Of a stretch of DNA of 64,000 bases, positions 55,240-64,000 are shown in pieces. The notes under the pieces are model-generated. The model had not been told where the DNA came from and ran no database searches. It was given only the letters and a program-made list of their open reading frames with translations. The stretch comes from Micromonospora citrea (GTDB lineage: Bacteria > Actinomycetota > Actinomycetes > Mycobacteriales > Micromonosporaceae): NCBI RefSeq assembly GCF_900090315.1, contig NZ_FMHZ01000002.1, positions 62,001 to 126,000 of the forward strand, in the 5' to 3' direction. How positions within the stretch are numbered: the first letter of the stretch is position 1; the number at the start of each line of letters is the position of its first letter. A program made the position numbers and the translations under genes.

Positions 55240-55321
55240 TGTCCGGCAAGGACAGTCGCCTGTCCCGGACACGGCGACGTGTCCGGGCTGGTCAGCGCGG
55301 TACCGCAGACCTGTCCGGACA
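55240..55321. promoter_or_regulatory. Array of four TGTCC operator-like elements
   Basis: TGTCC-n5-GGACA (55240-55254), TGTCC-n1-GGACA (55261-55271), TGTCC-n5-GGTCA (55280-55294) and TGTCCGGACA (55312-55321). Starts are 21, 19 and 32 bases apart, close to whole helical turns. They lie between the divergent SARP and HTH genes, so either product could bind here. Confidence 0.5.
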
Positions 55322-55377
55322 ACCCATCACCCGAACGCGGCCCCCACCGTTCGAGTCGAGGCGATAGCCTGTCGGCC

Positions 55378-56343
55378 ATGTCGGCCGGAGCTGCGGGGGA
55401 CGAACGACCGGATGAGGCTGCGACCGTCGCTGAGCTCGTCTCGCTCATGGCACGGCTCAAACAGCGGTCCGGATGCACGTATCGGCAGCTCGAACAACGG
55501 GCCATCGCGGGCGGCGAATCGCTGCCGCGCAGCACCATCGCCGACGTCCTGCGCCGTCCGGCGCTCCCGCGCGCCGAGGTCCTCGCCGCGTTCGTCCGCG
55601 CCTGCGGAGGCGACCAGGCGGAAGTGGACATCTGGCTGCGGGCACGGGACCGACTCGGTGCCGCGACCGAGCCCGCGGCACCGTCCCCGGACGCGCCTGA
55701 TCCGGGTGACGCCCCACGCGTCCGGCGGAGGTGGCCACGGCTGCGCCCTGCCTTCGCCCTGCTGGCCGCCGCCGGCCTGGTGGTCCTGCTCGCGGTGTGG
55801 GCGGCGGACCAGCCTGACCGACCAGAACGTGAGCCGGATCCGGTCGTCTTCTCCGGCGGCCTGGATCTGCCGGCAGCGGGGGCGCAGGCGCAGATCCGTC
55901 CGGTCGGCTCGCCCACGTTGTGCCTCACCGAAGGGCAGGAGCACACCGGCCGGCACCAGAGCGCGGTCGCGACCTTGCAGCCTTGCGACAAACCCGACCT
56001 TCCCCGTATCCGCCTCGAACCCGTGCGCGACAACCTCGTCCACATCCAGTGGGATCATCCGCAGTTCGGCATCGGCTGCCTCACTGTCCTGAAGTCACCA
56101 CCTGTCCAGGACATGCTCGAACCCTGGTCGGACTGCAGCGCCAGCAGGAAGGAACAACTGTTCGCCGCCGAGAAGGTCGACGCGCCGGTCCCGGGCGGTT
56201 ACCGGTTGCGGCCGGCGGCCAGCGGGTTGTGCGTCGGCATCCGGGACGACGCCCAGACGACCATCGGCGCGGAGGCGATGCAGGAACCGTGCACCGGCGA
56301 GGCCGACCAGGAGTTCGTCATCGAGCTGACCCCGGGTTCCTGA
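55378..56343 (+). CDS. HTH protein with membrane helix and ricin-like extracytoplasmic domain
   Basis: 321 aa. The N-terminal cytoplasmic XRE-like helix-turn-helix (about 20-95) includes LMARLKQRSGCTYRQLEQRA and STIADVLRRPALPRAEVLAA. One membrane helix follows near residues 125-147 (RPAFALLAAAGLVVLLAVWA). The C-terminal region of about 165 residues has paired Cys and ricin-lectin-like turns (SPTLCLTEGQ, GCLTVLKSP, GLCVGIRDD). It looks like a one-component sensor whose outer domain could bind a carbohydrate or peptide and signal to the HTH. Divergent from the SARP gene. Confidence 0.75.
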   Translation: MSAGAAGDERPDEAATVAELVSLMARLKQRSGCTYRQLEQRAIAGGESLPRSTIADVLRRPALPRAEVLAAFVRACGGDQAEVDIWLRARDRLGAATEPAAPSPDAPDPGDAPRVRRRWPRLRPAFALLAAAGLVVLLAVWAADQPDRPEREPDPVVFSGGLDLPAAGAQAQIRPVGSPTLCLTEGQEHTGRHQSAVATLQPCDKPDLPRIRLEPVRDNLVHIQWDHPQFGIGCLTVLKSPPVQDMLEPWSDCSASRKEQLFAAEKVDAPVPGGYRLRPAASGLCVGIRDDAQTTIGAEAMQEPCTGEADQEFVIELTPGS

Positions 56344-56574
56344 CCAGGGCGGGGCGTGGCACGTCCAGCGCATCTCGGCCCGTCTCCGACACGGTCCCGC
56401 CCCGCGCGGCCGTGGCACGCCGACAGGCCCTCGGCCGGACTGATCCGATCCGGTCTGACCACCTACCGTCGAGGCAGGTGCGTCGCCTCTCCCGCAGTAC
56501 GGTACCGTCCGTTACTACTACGACTTGTCGTGGCCGCCGGGGGTGCCCTTTGGCGGGCTGACGGGAGGTGCCGG

Positions 56575-57144
56575 ATGGCCGAGGACGACGCGGAGATCAC
56601 CGCGTGGGCGCTCGCCGCCGGCCGTGGCGACCGCGACGCCGCCGCCCGCTTCGTCCGGGCGACGCAGCATCAGGTCCGCCGCTTCCTCGCCGCGCTGGTC
56701 TCCCCCGCCGAGGCGGACGACCTGGCGCAGGAGACGTTCCTTCGGGCCGTGCGCTCGGTGCGGTCGTTCGCCGGGCGGTCCTCGGGGCGGACGTGGCTGC
56801 TGGCGATCGCCCGCCGGGTCGCCGCCGACCACATCCGCGCCGCCACGTCGCGTCCGCGGACCGTGCCGCTGACCGACGGCCACGACGCCGCCGACGCCGC
56901 GCGCAGCGCCTTCGACCGGCAGGTGGTGCTGGAGCAGTTGGTCGCGGCGCTGCCGGCGGACCGGCGCGAGGCGTTCGTGGCCACCCAGGTCCTCGGCCTG
57001 TCCTACGCCGAGGCGGCCGAGGTGTGCGGCTGCCCCGTCGGCACCATCCGCTCCCGCGTGGCCCGTGCCCGCGAGGATCTCGTGGCCGCGGCGGACGGCC
57101 GACCCGGGTCGGCTCCGCGGCGCGGCGGCAGCGCGGCCGGCTGA
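56575..57144 (+). CDS. ECF-family RNA polymerase sigma factor
   Basis: 189 aa. Sigma-2 region: HQVRRFLAALVSPAEADDLA, QETFLRAVRSVRSFAGRSSG, TWLLAIARRVAADHIRA. Sigma-4 region: LVAALPADRREAFVATQVLG, LSYAEAAEVCGCPVGTIRSR. Sigma-C/K-like group. The ATG at 56575 follows GGGAGG. A zinc anti-sigma gene follows on the same strand, then copper/haem-linked exported proteins that are its likely regulon (inference). Confidence 0.93.
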   Translation: MAEDDAEITAWALAAGRGDRDAAARFVRATQHQVRRFLAALVSPAEADDLAQETFLRAVRSVRSFAGRSSGRTWLLAIARRVAADHIRAATSRPRTVPLTDGHDAADAARSAFDRQVVLEQLVAALPADRREAFVATQVLGLSYAEAAEVCGCPVGTIRSRVARAREDLVAAADGRPGSAPRRGGSAAG

Positions 57145-57259
57145 CGTCCTGCCACACCGGGGCGAGCGGCTGCGCGCGCCGCGCGTCCCGAAAGGGCCGC
57201 GACGAGGGCCGGCGGAAATCGCCGGGAACCGGCGGCGACGTCGGACCGACTACCCGTAC

Positions 57260-58036
57260 ATGGGGTGTGAGCAGTGGCGTGAGGTGCTGTCGGCGCAGCT
57301 CGACGGGGAGGAGTCTCCCGCCGAGCGGGTGGCGGCCGAGACGCACCTCGCCGGATGCGAGGGCTGCCGGACGTGGTGGGACCGGGCTACGGCGGTGACC
57401 CGGCGGGCCCGGCTGTCGGTGCTGGTCCCCGGCGACGACCTCACCGACGCCGTGCTCGACGCGTTGGCCGAGGCGCCTCCGCCCCGCCGTCGGGCACGCG
57501 CCGTGCTCGGCCTGCGGGGGCGGGCGGCGCTGAGCCTGCGGGCGGCGCTGGGGCTGATCGGCGCGCTGCAGCTCGTGCTCGGTCTGACGCAGATCGGGCG
57601 GGGCGTCGCCGGCCCGCACGTGCACCCGGGCGGCGACGCCCTGGCGGCGGGGCACCTGTGGCACGAGTCGGCCGCCTGGAACGTCGCCGTCGGCGCGGGT
57701 TTCCTGTTCGTCGCCGCCCGGCGCACCCCCCCGACCGGGCTGGTGCCGATGTTGAGCGCGTTCGTCGGCACGTTGGTGCTGCTGTCGGTCAACGACCTGG
57801 CCACCGGCCGGGTGGACACCACCCGCCTGGTCAGCCACGGCTTCCTGCTCGCGGGCTACGCGATCGTCGTCGCGCTGTCGCGTCCCGGGCTGCGCCCCGA
57901 CGGCCCGGCACAGCGCGACCGCCCGGGCGAACCGCGCTGGCGCCTGCCGGCGGAGGAGCAGCCCGAGGGGCCGGGGCTGCGCGTCCTGCCGCCGTACCCC
58001 GGTTCCGCCCACGTGTCCGACCGCCGGGCCGCCTGA
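57260..58036 (+). CDS. Zinc-finger anti-sigma factor, membrane-bound
   Basis: 258 aa. The N-terminal zf-HC2/ZAS motif has Cys3 (MGCEQW), then ETHLAGCEGC (His-x3-Cys-x2-Cys), which binds zinc and the sigma factor. Four or so membrane helices follow (LGLIGALQLVLGL, WNVAVGAGFLFVAA, LVPMLSAFVGTLVLLSV, SHGFLLAGYAIVVAL), with several His between the first two. Starts 115 nt after the sigma gene without a ribosome site, so it may be leaderless. Family members release their sigma on redox or metal stress. Confidence 0.85.
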   Translation: MGCEQWREVLSAQLDGEESPAERVAAETHLAGCEGCRTWWDRATAVTRRARLSVLVPGDDLTDAVLDALAEAPPPRRRARAVLGLRGRAALSLRAALGLIGALQLVLGLTQIGRGVAGPHVHPGGDALAAGHLWHESAAWNVAVGAGFLFVAARRTPPTGLVPMLSAFVGTLVLLSVNDLATGRVDTTRLVSHGFLLAGYAIVVALSRPGLRPDGPAQRDRPGEPRWRLPAEEQPEGPGLRVLPPYPGSAHVSDRRAA

Positions 58037-58131
58037 TCATTTCCGGACAGGAATCGGCTGTCGGCGGGAACTTTCCCGGCCCGCCGACCGACCAACCGGA
58101 CGTCGCGTCACCGATCGAAGGGACCTGCCCG

Positions 58132-58737
58132 ATGCCCCGCACCTTGCCCGCCGGATCGCATCGGCGGACGGCCGCGCTCCTCGCCACCGCCGCCCTGCTG
58201 CTCGGCGCCGCCGGCTGCGGATCGTCGCAGGACCCACCGGCCGGTACGCCGGGCCCGGCGTCGTCGGTCTCGGCGGACGCCCCGGCGACGGGCGTGCTCG
58301 GCGTACGCGACGCGTGGGTCAAGGCCGCCGACAGGGGGATGACCGCGGCGTTCGGCGCCCTCGTCAACGACGGCGACGCCGACGTCACGGTCACCGGGGC
58401 GGCCACCGACGTCTCGCCCGTGGAGCTGCACGAGATGGCGGTGCGGGACGGCCAGCCGGTCATGCGGGCCAAACAGGGCGGCCTCGTGGTCCGGGCGAGG
58501 AGCACGTACGCGCTGGAGCCCGGCGGCGACCACCTGATGCTGATGGGCCTGACGCGACCGGTGCGCGCGGGTGACCAGGTGAGCGTCACGCTGACCTTCG
58601 CCGACGGGCGGACCCAGACGTTCACCGCGGTGGCCAAGCCGTTCACCGGCGCGCAGGAGAGCTACGCCCCCGGCCACGGCGCGCCCGCCCCGGGCACGAA
58701 CGGCACGCCTGGGGCCACCGCGAGCCCGGCGTCATGA
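58132..58737 (+). CDS. Copper chaperone PCu(A)C lipoprotein
   Basis: 201 aa. The lipoprotein signal ends LLLGAAGCGSS. The PCuAC domain (about 55-175) carries the Cu(I)-binding H(M)x10Mx21HxM pattern as HEMAVRDGQPVM and GGDHLMLMGL. It delivers copper to the Cu-A/Cu-B sites of cytochrome c oxidase at the outer membrane face. The C-terminal tail is Pro/Gly/Ala-rich. Overlaps the peroxidase gene by 4 nt; translation is coupled. Confidence 0.9.
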   Translation: MPRTLPAGSHRRTAALLATAALLLGAAGCGSSQDPPAGTPGPASSVSADAPATGVLGVRDAWVKAADRGMTAAFGALVNDGDADVTVTGAATDVSPVELHEMAVRDGQPVMRAKQGGLVVRARSTYALEPGGDHLMLMGLTRPVRAGDQVSVTLTFADGRTQTFTAVAKPFTGAQESYAPGHGAPAPGTNGTPGATASPAS

Positions 58738-59963
58738 CCGCGCCGCCCACCGCCGCCCGCCGCCCGGTGAGCCGGCGCGGCCTGCTCGCCGGCGGCGCCC
58801 TGGCCGCGGGCGGATCCCTGGCCGGTGCCACCGCCGTCACCGCCGCCCGTTCCGACGACCCGGGCGTACGCCCCGTCGCGCCGGTGGCCGGGATCGGCGG
58901 CGCGGTCGAGCCGTTCCACGGCCCCCGGCAGGCCGGTGTCGCCACCGAGCCGCAGGCGCACGCGTCGTTCGTGGCGTTCACGATGCGGGCCGGCACCGAC
59001 CGGGCGGCGCTGGGCCGGATGCTGCGGCTGCTCAGCGACGACGCCGCCCGCCTCACCCAGGGCCGGCCCGCGTTGGCCGACACCGAACCGGAACTCGGGC
59101 TGCTGCCGGCCCGGTTGACCGTCACGTTCGGCTTCGGTCCCGGCCTCTACGCCGCCGCCGGCGTCGACGACCGGCGCCCGGCGTCGGTGGCTCCCCTGCC
59201 GGCGTTCCGCGTCGACCGGCTCCAGCCCCGCTGGTCGGGCGGCGACCTGCTGCTGCAGATCTGCGCCGACGACCCGGTCACCGTCGCCCACGCCCAGCGG
59301 GTCCTGGTCAAGGACAGCCGGCCGTTCGCCACGGTGCGGTGGGTGCAGCAGGGCTTCCGGCGTGGCGCCGGCGTCGAGCCCGGGCACACCCAGCGCAACC
59401 TCTTCGGCCAACTCGACGGCACCGCCAACCCGAGGCCGGGCGGGCCGCTGGAGACCGCCGTGTGGGTGCCCGACGGGCCGGCGTGGCTGCGCGACGGCAC
59501 CACCCTGGTGCTCCGGCGCATCAGCATGAACCTGGAGAGCTGGGACCTGCTCGGCCACACCGACCGGGAACTCGCCGTCGGTCGCCGCCTCGACACGGGC
59601 GCCCCGCTGACCGGCGTCGCCGAGCACGACGAGCCCGACTTCGCCGCCACCGGCCCCGACGGGCTCGCCGCCATCCCGGACTTCTCCCACCTGACGCGCG
59701 CCCGCGTCGGCGAGGACCGGCTGAAGATCCTGCGCCGCCCCTACAACTACGACGGCGTACCCACCGCCGACGGCGCCGCCGACAGCGGGCTGATCTTCGC
59801 CTCCTACCAGGCCGACGTCGCCCGGCAGTTCCTGCCGATCCAGCGGCGCCTCGCCGAGCGGGACCTGCTCAACGAGTGGACCACGCCGATCGGCTCGGCC
59901 GTCTTCGCCATCCCGCCCGGCTGCCCCGACGGCGGCTGGATCGGCCAGCAACTGCTCGGCTGA
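58734..59963 (+). CDS. Tat-exported Dyp-type haem peroxidase (EfeB-like)
   Basis: 409 aa. The twin-arginine signal is VSRRGLLAGGALAAGGSLAG. The DyP domain has the GxxDG motif in FGQLDGTANPRPG, with its catalytic Asp, and a proximal haem His in the SHLTRAR region. It uses H2O2 on haem or other bulky substrates; EfeB homologues accompany iron or copper uptake genes. No EfeU/EfeO genes are present here, and it is linked instead to PCuAC and CopC/CopD. Confidence 0.93.
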   Translation: MTAPPTAARRPVSRRGLLAGGALAAGGSLAGATAVTAARSDDPGVRPVAPVAGIGGAVEPFHGPRQAGVATEPQAHASFVAFTMRAGTDRAALGRMLRLLSDDAARLTQGRPALADTEPELGLLPARLTVTFGFGPGLYAAAGVDDRRPASVAPLPAFRVDRLQPRWSGGDLLLQICADDPVTVAHAQRVLVKDSRPFATVRWVQQGFRRGAGVEPGHTQRNLFGQLDGTANPRPGGPLETAVWVPDGPAWLRDGTTLVLRRISMNLESWDLLGHTDRELAVGRRLDTGAPLTGVAEHDEPDFAATGPDGLAAIPDFSHLTRARVGEDRLKILRRPYNYDGVPTADGAADSGLIFASYQADVARQFLPIQRRLAERDLLNEWTTPIGSAVFAIPPGCPDGGWIGQQLLG

Positions 59964-59991
59964 GCGTCACCAACCAGGAGAGGCAACGACC

Positions 59992-60663
59992 ATGCACACC
60001 CGGTTCCGCCGCCCGACCGCCGCGGGCCTCGTGGCCGCCGCGCTGGCCGCCGTCGCGCTGCTGCTCGTGCCGGCCGCGCCCGCCGCCGCGCACAACACGC
60101 TGCGTTCCGCCAGCCCCGCCGCGGAGTCCCGGCTGACGGCGGCGCCGACGCAGGTCACGCTCACGTTCATGCAGAGGCTCGACCCGGCCTTCACCACCAT
60201 CGCGCTCACCGACGCCGCCCGGGAGCGAGTCCCCACCGGCGAGCCGGTCGTCACCGGCACGACGGGCACGGTGACGATCGACCGGCCGCTGGCCAACGGC
60301 GTCTACACCGTCGCCTACCGGGTCGTCTCCGCCGACGGCCATCCCGTGCAGGGCTCGTACCGGTTCACCGTCGCGGACCCCGCCGGGGACGCCGGCCCGG
60401 CCGTGGGCGCGCCGGGCAGCGCCCCGCCGTCGGTCGACCCGTCCCCCTCGTCGGCCGCTCCCGCCGCCGCGAGCGAGGACCGCGACGGCGGGCCGGGCGC
60501 CGCCGCGAGCGAGGACCGCGACGGCGGGCCGGGCGCCGCCGCGAGCGAGGACCGCGACGGCGGGCCGGGCGCCGCCGCGCTGGTGGCGGCCGCCGGGATC
60601 CTGGCCGTCGTCGGCGGCGGCGCGATCGCGATCCTGCTGCGTCGCCGCCGCACCGCCACCTGA
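59992..60663 (+). CDS. CopC-domain copper resistance protein with C-terminal membrane anchor
   Basis: 223 aa. The signal peptide is cut at PAAPAAA, leaving His as the mature N-terminal residue (AHNTLRSASPAAESRLTAAP), the usual Cu(II) ligand of CopC. A second His lies in SADGHPVQGSYRFTV. The CopC beta-barrel ends near residue 128; then a Ser/Pro linker, three perfect 12-residue repeats (ASEDRDGGPGAA) and a C-terminal membrane helix with Arg tail. GGAGAGG precedes the ATG. Followed by the CopD-like gene, its classic partner. Confidence 0.92.
   Translation: MHTRFRRPTAAGLVAAALAAVALLLVPAAPAAAHNTLRSASPAAESRLTAAPTQVTLTFMQRLDPAFTTIALTDAARERVPTGEPVVTGTTGTVTIDRPLANGVYTVAYRVVSADGHPVQGSYRFTVADPAGDAGPAVGAPGSAPPSVDPSPSSAAPAAASEDRDGGPGAAASEDRDGGPGAAASEDRDGGPGAAALVAAAGILAVVGGGAIAILLRRRRTAT
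60469..60576 (+). repeat. 36-bp tandem repeat within the copC-like gene
   Basis: Three identical 36-base units (60469-60504, 60505-60540, 60541-60576), each encoding the linker unit ASEDRDGGPGAA. Nucleotide identity is complete, so the expansion is recent or under active homogenisation. Confidence 0.95.
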
Positions 60664-60944
60664 CCCCCGCGCCCGACGGATCTGGCGGAGCCGGCCACCG
60701 ACCGGGAGACGCCCGCGGCGGCGCTGACCGCCGCGCTCGCCCGCGGTCGACCTCCCGCCCGCCGTCGCCCGATGCCCGCCCGGCCGCGCCGCCGAAGGCT
60801 CGACCGCCACCCGGCCGGGGCGCCGAGACCCCACCCGCCCCGGCGGACGCAGGGGCCGCCCGGTCACCGTGCGACCTGCCCGGCCACGCCCCGGCAGTGG
60901 CAGTCCGCTCGCCCCACGCCCAGCCACCTGATCGAGGAAACGAC

Positions 60945-63065
60945 GTGCCAGACACCATCCCCCACCCGGCTCGCCCCGCCCGCGTCCCGGACACCAGTCC
61001 TGGGGCGACGGCGACCGGCGGCGCGGCACGGCCGGCCCCCGGCGCCAGGCCCGGGGCGAGAGGCCCGGCCGGTTGGCTCGTACCGGTGGCGGCCGTGGCG
61101 TCGGCGGTGGCCGTGCTCCTGCTCGGCCTGCGCGCCGGCGAGGCGCTCACCGTCGCCATCCCCGGCCTGCCGGACCCCGGGCCCGTCACGATGTGGGCGC
61201 TGCCCCTGGTGCGGCTGCTCGCCGACGGCCTGGCCACCCTGGCGGTCGGGATGGTGGTGACGGCGGCGTTCCTGCTGCCCGGCGACGGTCGCAGCGTGTC
61301 CCCGTACGGCTGGCTGCTGCTGCGCCGCGCGGGCGCGGTGGCCGGGGCCTGGGCGGCGACGGCGGCGGCGCTGATCGTGCTGACGGTCTCGGACCTGCTC
61401 GGCGTGCCCATGGACGAGTTGACCCCGGCGACCGTGGTCAGCTTCGCCTCTTCGATCTCCCAGGGGCAGGCCCTGCTGCTGCAGGCGGGGCTGGCCCTGA
61501 CGGCGGGGGTGCTGGCCCGGGCCGGGGTGTCGCGGGGCCTCGCCGCCGCGGTGGCGCTGGTCGCGCTGGTGGCGCTGCTGCCGCCGGCGTTCACCGGGCA
61601 CGCCGCCGGGGCGGGCAACCACCAGATCGCGGTGACCAGTCTCGCCCTGCACGTGGCGGCCGCCGCGCTGTGGGTCGGCGGGCTGGCGGCGCTGCTGATG
61701 GTGCGCCGCAGCCGGCAACTCGCCGACGCCGCCGGCCGGTACAGCCGTCTCGCCCTGGGCTGCTTCGTGGCCGTCGCGGTGAGCGGGGCGGCGAACGCCG
61801 CCGTGCGCCTCGGCGCCCCGGCGGAGCTGTGGCAGTCCCGCTACGGCTGGCTGGTCCTCGGCAAGCTCGGCGCACTGGTGGTCCTCGGCGCCCTCGGCGC
61901 GGTGCACCGGTCCCGGACGCTGCCAGCCCTGCGCGCGGGCCGGCGCGGCGCCTTCGGGCGGCTGGCCGCCGGCGAGCTGGTCGTCTTCGCCGCCACCGTC
62001 GCGCTGGCGGTGGCGTTGTCCCGCAGCCCCACCCCGACGGCGGAGGACCCCCTCGACGCCGACCCGATCACCGAGTTGCTCGGCTTCCCGATGCCCGCCG
62101 CGCCGACCCCCGGGCTGCTGGTGGGGCAGCCGCTGCCGGACATGTTCTTCCTGACCCTGACCGTCGCGGGCGTCGGCGGCTACCTGACCGGTGTGTGGCG
62201 GCTGCGCCGGGCGGGGCACCGCTGGCCGGCCGCCCGTACGGCCAGTTGGCTGACCGGCATGCTGCTGCTGGCCGCGATCACCAACCTGGGGGTGGCCCGC
62301 TACGCCTACGTGCTGTTCAGCGTCCACATGGTGCAGCACATGGTGCTGTCGATGCTGGTGCCGATCCTGCTCGTCGGCGGCGCCCCGGCCACCCTCGCCC
62401 TGCGGGCGCTGCGTCGGCCCACCGACCCGCAGGTGCGCGGCGCCCGGGAGTGGCTGCTGGTGGCGCTGCACAGCCGACCCGCGCGGGTGCTCACCCATCC
62501 CGTGGCCGCGCTGGGCATCTACGCGGGCAGCCTCTTCGGCCTGTACTTCAGCGACCTGCTGGGCACGCTGATGCGCTCCCACGTCGGTCACCTGGCCATG
62601 CTGACCCACTACGTGCTCGCCGGCTACCTGCTGTTCTGGGTGCTCATCGGGGTCGATCCGGGCCGGCGCAGGCTCGCTCCGCCGCTGCTGGTGCTGCTGC
62701 ACCTGGCCTCGATGATGGCGCACGGCTTCTTCGGCCTCGTGCTGATGCAGACCACCACCCTCATCGCCCCGGACTGGTACGTCGCGGTCCACCCCGGCTG
62801 GGCGTCGTCGCTGCTCGACGACCAGCGGCTGGGCGCCGGCATCGCGTGGGCCTTCGGCGAGATACCCGCCGCCGTCGTCATGATCCTGCTGGTCCGGCAG
62901 TGGATCCGCGCCGACCAGCGGGAGCAGGGCCGCCTCGACCGGGCCGCCGACCGGGCCGAGGCCACCGGAGAGGAGGACGACCTCGCCCGGTACAACGCCT
63001 TCCTCGCCGCCGCCCGGCACGTCGGCCCGCGCGACGACGGCGCGGATTCCGGGCCGGCACGCTAG
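60945..63065 (+). CDS. CopD / cytochrome c oxidase assembly (CtaG-like) fusion protein
   Basis: 706 aa with about 14-16 membrane helices. The N-terminal half is CopD-like copper transport ([20 protein letters not shown], then [17 protein letters not shown]). The C-terminal half (about 400-690) is caa3_CtaG-like, with [59 protein letters not shown] and Met/His pairs suited to copper. It probably moves copper towards oxidase assembly or the cytoplasm. The GTG at 60945 follows GAGGAAA. Confidence 0.9.
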   Translation: MPDTIPHPARPARVPDTSPGATATGGAARPAPGARPGARGPAGWLVPVAAVASAVAVLLLGLRAGEALTVAIPGLPDPGPVTMWALPLVRLLADGLATLAVGMVVTAAFLLPGDGRSVSPYGWLLLRRAGAVAGAWAATAAALIVLTVSDLLGVPMDELTPATVVSFASSISQGQALLLQAGLALTAGVLARAGVSRGLAAAVALVALVALLPPAFTGHAAGAGNHQIAVTSLALHVAAAALWVGGLAALLMVRRSRQLADAAGRYSRLALGCFVAVAVSGAANAAVRLGAPAELWQSRYGWLVLGKLGALVVLGALGAVHRSRTLPALRAGRRGAFGRLAAGELVVFAATVALAVALSRSPTPTAEDPLDADPITELLGFPMPAAPTPGLLVGQPLPDMFFLTLTVAGVGGYLTGVWRLRRAGHRWPAARTASWLTGMLLLAAITNLGVARYAYVLFSVHMVQHMVLSMLVPILLVGGAPATLALRALRRPTDPQVRGAREWLLVALHSRPARVLTHPVAALGIYAGSLFGLYFSDLLGTLMRSHVGHLAMLTHYVLAGYLLFWVLIGVDPGRRRLAPPLLVLLHLASMMAHGFFGLVLMQTTTLIAPDWYVAVHPGWASSLLDDQRLGAGIAWAFGEIPAAVVMILLVRQWIRADQREQGRLDRAADRAEATGEEDDLARYNAFLAAARHVGPRDDGADSGPAR

Positions 63066-63172
63066 CCGGGGCCGCGGACGGGGATCGGGTCGCCCGGCAG
63101 GTGTCGGGCGGCGCCGTGGACGCCGGGAGGCGCCGGCCGCCGTCGGCCGGTCTCCCGCTACGGTCGGTGGGC

Positions 63173-63508
63173 ATGACGGTCGTCCGCTCGGTCCTGCTGT
63201 TCCTGCTCGCCGCGCTCGCCGAGATCGGCGGCGCCTGGCTGGTGTGGCAGGGCTGGCGGGAGCACCGGGGGCTGTGGTGGGTGGCCGCCGGGGTCATCGC
63301 GCTCGGGTGTTACGGCTTCGTCGCCACCTTCCAGCCCGACCCGAACTTCGGCCGCCTCCTCGCCGCCTACGGCGGGGTCTTCGTCGCCGGTTCCCTGTTG
63401 TGGGGCGTGGTCGTCGACGGTTTCCGCCCCGACCGCTACGACGTCGTCGGTGCGGCCATCTGCCTGGTCGGGGTCGCGGTCATCATGTACGCCCCGCGCG
63501 CCGGCTGA
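63173..63508 (+). CDS. YnfA/UPF0060-family membrane protein
   Basis: 111 aa with four membrane helices: [59 protein letters not shown] and [20 protein letters not shown]. The motif and length fit the UPF0060 group in the small multidrug resistance superfamily. Transport function is unproven. Single-gene unit with no good ribosome site. Confidence 0.88.
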   Translation: MTVVRSVLLFLLAALAEIGGAWLVWQGWREHRGLWWVAAGVIALGCYGFVATFQPDPNFGRLLAAYGGVFVAGSLLWGVVVDGFRPDRYDVVGAAICLVGVAVIMYAPRAG

Positions 63509-63584
63509 TCCCCGCGCGACCTGCGTCGGCCGCGGCGGGCTCCGCCCTGCCCGGCCATTCATGGATACCGAACTGTAACCGTCC

Positions 63585-63613
63585 TTCACCCGAGCGAGAT
63601 GACACCCTACTAG
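63585..63613 (+). promoter_or_regulatory. Promoter of the last, partial gene
   Basis: -35 TTCACC (63585-63590), 17-bp spacer, -10 TACTAG (63608-63613) in an A/T-richer patch. Expected start near 63620 gives a leader of about 67 nt before the GTG at 63687. Confidence 0.45.
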
Positions 63614-63686
63614 AGTCACGGCGTCGATCGATCGTCATCGTGCGGTGACTGTCCCGGAACGGGCGGGGAGCCGGAAGGGGTGGGGC

Positions 63687-64000
63687 GTGAGGGGGATCCC
63701 GGCCGCGTCCTTGGTCATCGGAATCGCCTCCTCGCCGGCCGAACGCAGACAGCTCGCGCGGCTGCTCGGCGACAGCGAGGCTTTTCTGATCGTCTCCAGC
63801 GTCGAACAGGCGCGGGAGTTCCTCGACATGACCGACCGGACCCGCTCCCCCGCGCCGACGACACCGGCCGACCGGGCGGCGCCCGCCGGGGCCGTGGCCG
63901 CCGCGCCCGCCGGGGCCGTGGCCGCCGCGCCCGCCGGGGCCGTGAGCGTGGCACCCGCCGAGACCGTAGGCGTGGCACCCGCCGAAGCCCTCAGCGTGGC
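63687..64000 (+). CDS. Receiver-like regulatory protein with Ala/Pro-rich repeats (partial)
   Basis: Runs off the window's right edge, with at least 104 codons and no stop. The start, IPAASLVIGIASSPAERRQL then ARLLGDSEAFLIVSSVEQAR, has the strand-helix pattern of an atypical response-regulator receiver. It is followed at once by AAPAGAV-type repeats (GVAPAE, SVAPAE) that look like an expanding linker. A LuxR-type DNA-binding domain beyond the window would fit but cannot be seen. GTG start after GGAAGGGG. Confidence 0.55.
   Translation, partial: MRGIPAASLVIGIASSPAERRQLARLLGDSEAFLIVSSVEQAREFLDMTDRTRSPAPTTPADRAAPAGAVAAAPAGAVAAAPAGAVSVAPAETVGVAPAEALSV

Noticed and set aside
55471..55738. Small antisense frames over the HTH-membrane gene
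   Set aside because: No ribosome site; they overlap a gene with a coherent HTH, membrane helix and paired-Cys domain.

Overview
The window is high-GC (roughly 72-75%) actinomycete chromosome: strong third-position G/C, frequent GTG starts, ATGA start-stop overlaps, Tat and Sec secreted enzymes, a SAM-IV-type riboswitch and an actinobacterial LexA box. Gene content fits Micromonosporaceae (Micromonospora-like), but genus is inference; there is no rRNA or other marker gene. No insertion sequence, integrase or CRISPR array was seen.

Layout. 0.1-8.2 kb: a narGHJI respiratory nitrate reductase operon with narK. 8.6-11.5 kb: two secreted xylan-degrading enzymes with CBM2 modules. 11.7-15.1 kb: a duplicated LtrA membrane protein and a small secreted protein. 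15.2-18.3 kb: a rifampin-phosphotransferase-like enzyme with its TetR regulator and two operator-like palindromes. 18.5-20.5 kb: a cassette of a Cys-rich double-psi-beta-barrel protein, a Tat-exported protein and a MauE/DoxX membrane protein. 20.6-22.8 kb: a CaiB/BaiF CoA transferase and an RraA-like protein, divergent. 22.9-25.7 kb: SAM riboswitch, Cys-containing leader peptide and an amino-acid ABC transporter, read as sulfur-amino-acid uptake. 25.9-41.4 kb: mixed housekeeping and accessory genes (amidase, VOC protein, two glycogen-debranching paralogues, a GAF-SpoIIE phosphatase, a glutamate-synthase-like FMN enzyme, DNA polymerase IV and others).

41.5-43.8 kb holds the most striking system: four tandem Y-RNA-like noncoding RNAs directly upstream of a Ro60/Rsr (TROVE-vWA) gene. 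All four share a closing stem, a conserved asymmetric internal loop and an 8-bp inner helix, with one covarying base pair. Two carry a tRNA-like insert. In the last copy this insert is a tRNA circularly permuted at the anticodon loop. Two copies have promoter-like elements ending 8 nt before the predicted RNA start.

44.0-56.3 kb is a class II lanthipeptide cluster: a bifunctional peptidase-ABC transporter (LanT), two LanM synthetases transcribed divergently, three precursor peptides, a SARP regulator and an HTH/membrane/ricin-like protein. Operator-like repeats and a 28-bp perfect hairpin lie between the last two. The layout resembles multi-component lantibiotics that use one LanM per precursor type. 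56.6-63.5 kb: an ECF sigma factor and zinc anti-sigma factor, followed by copper/haem-linked export genes (PCuAC, DyP peroxidase, CopC, CopD-CtaG fusion) and a YnfA-like protein. The window ends inside a receiver-like gene with Ala/Pro-rich repeats.
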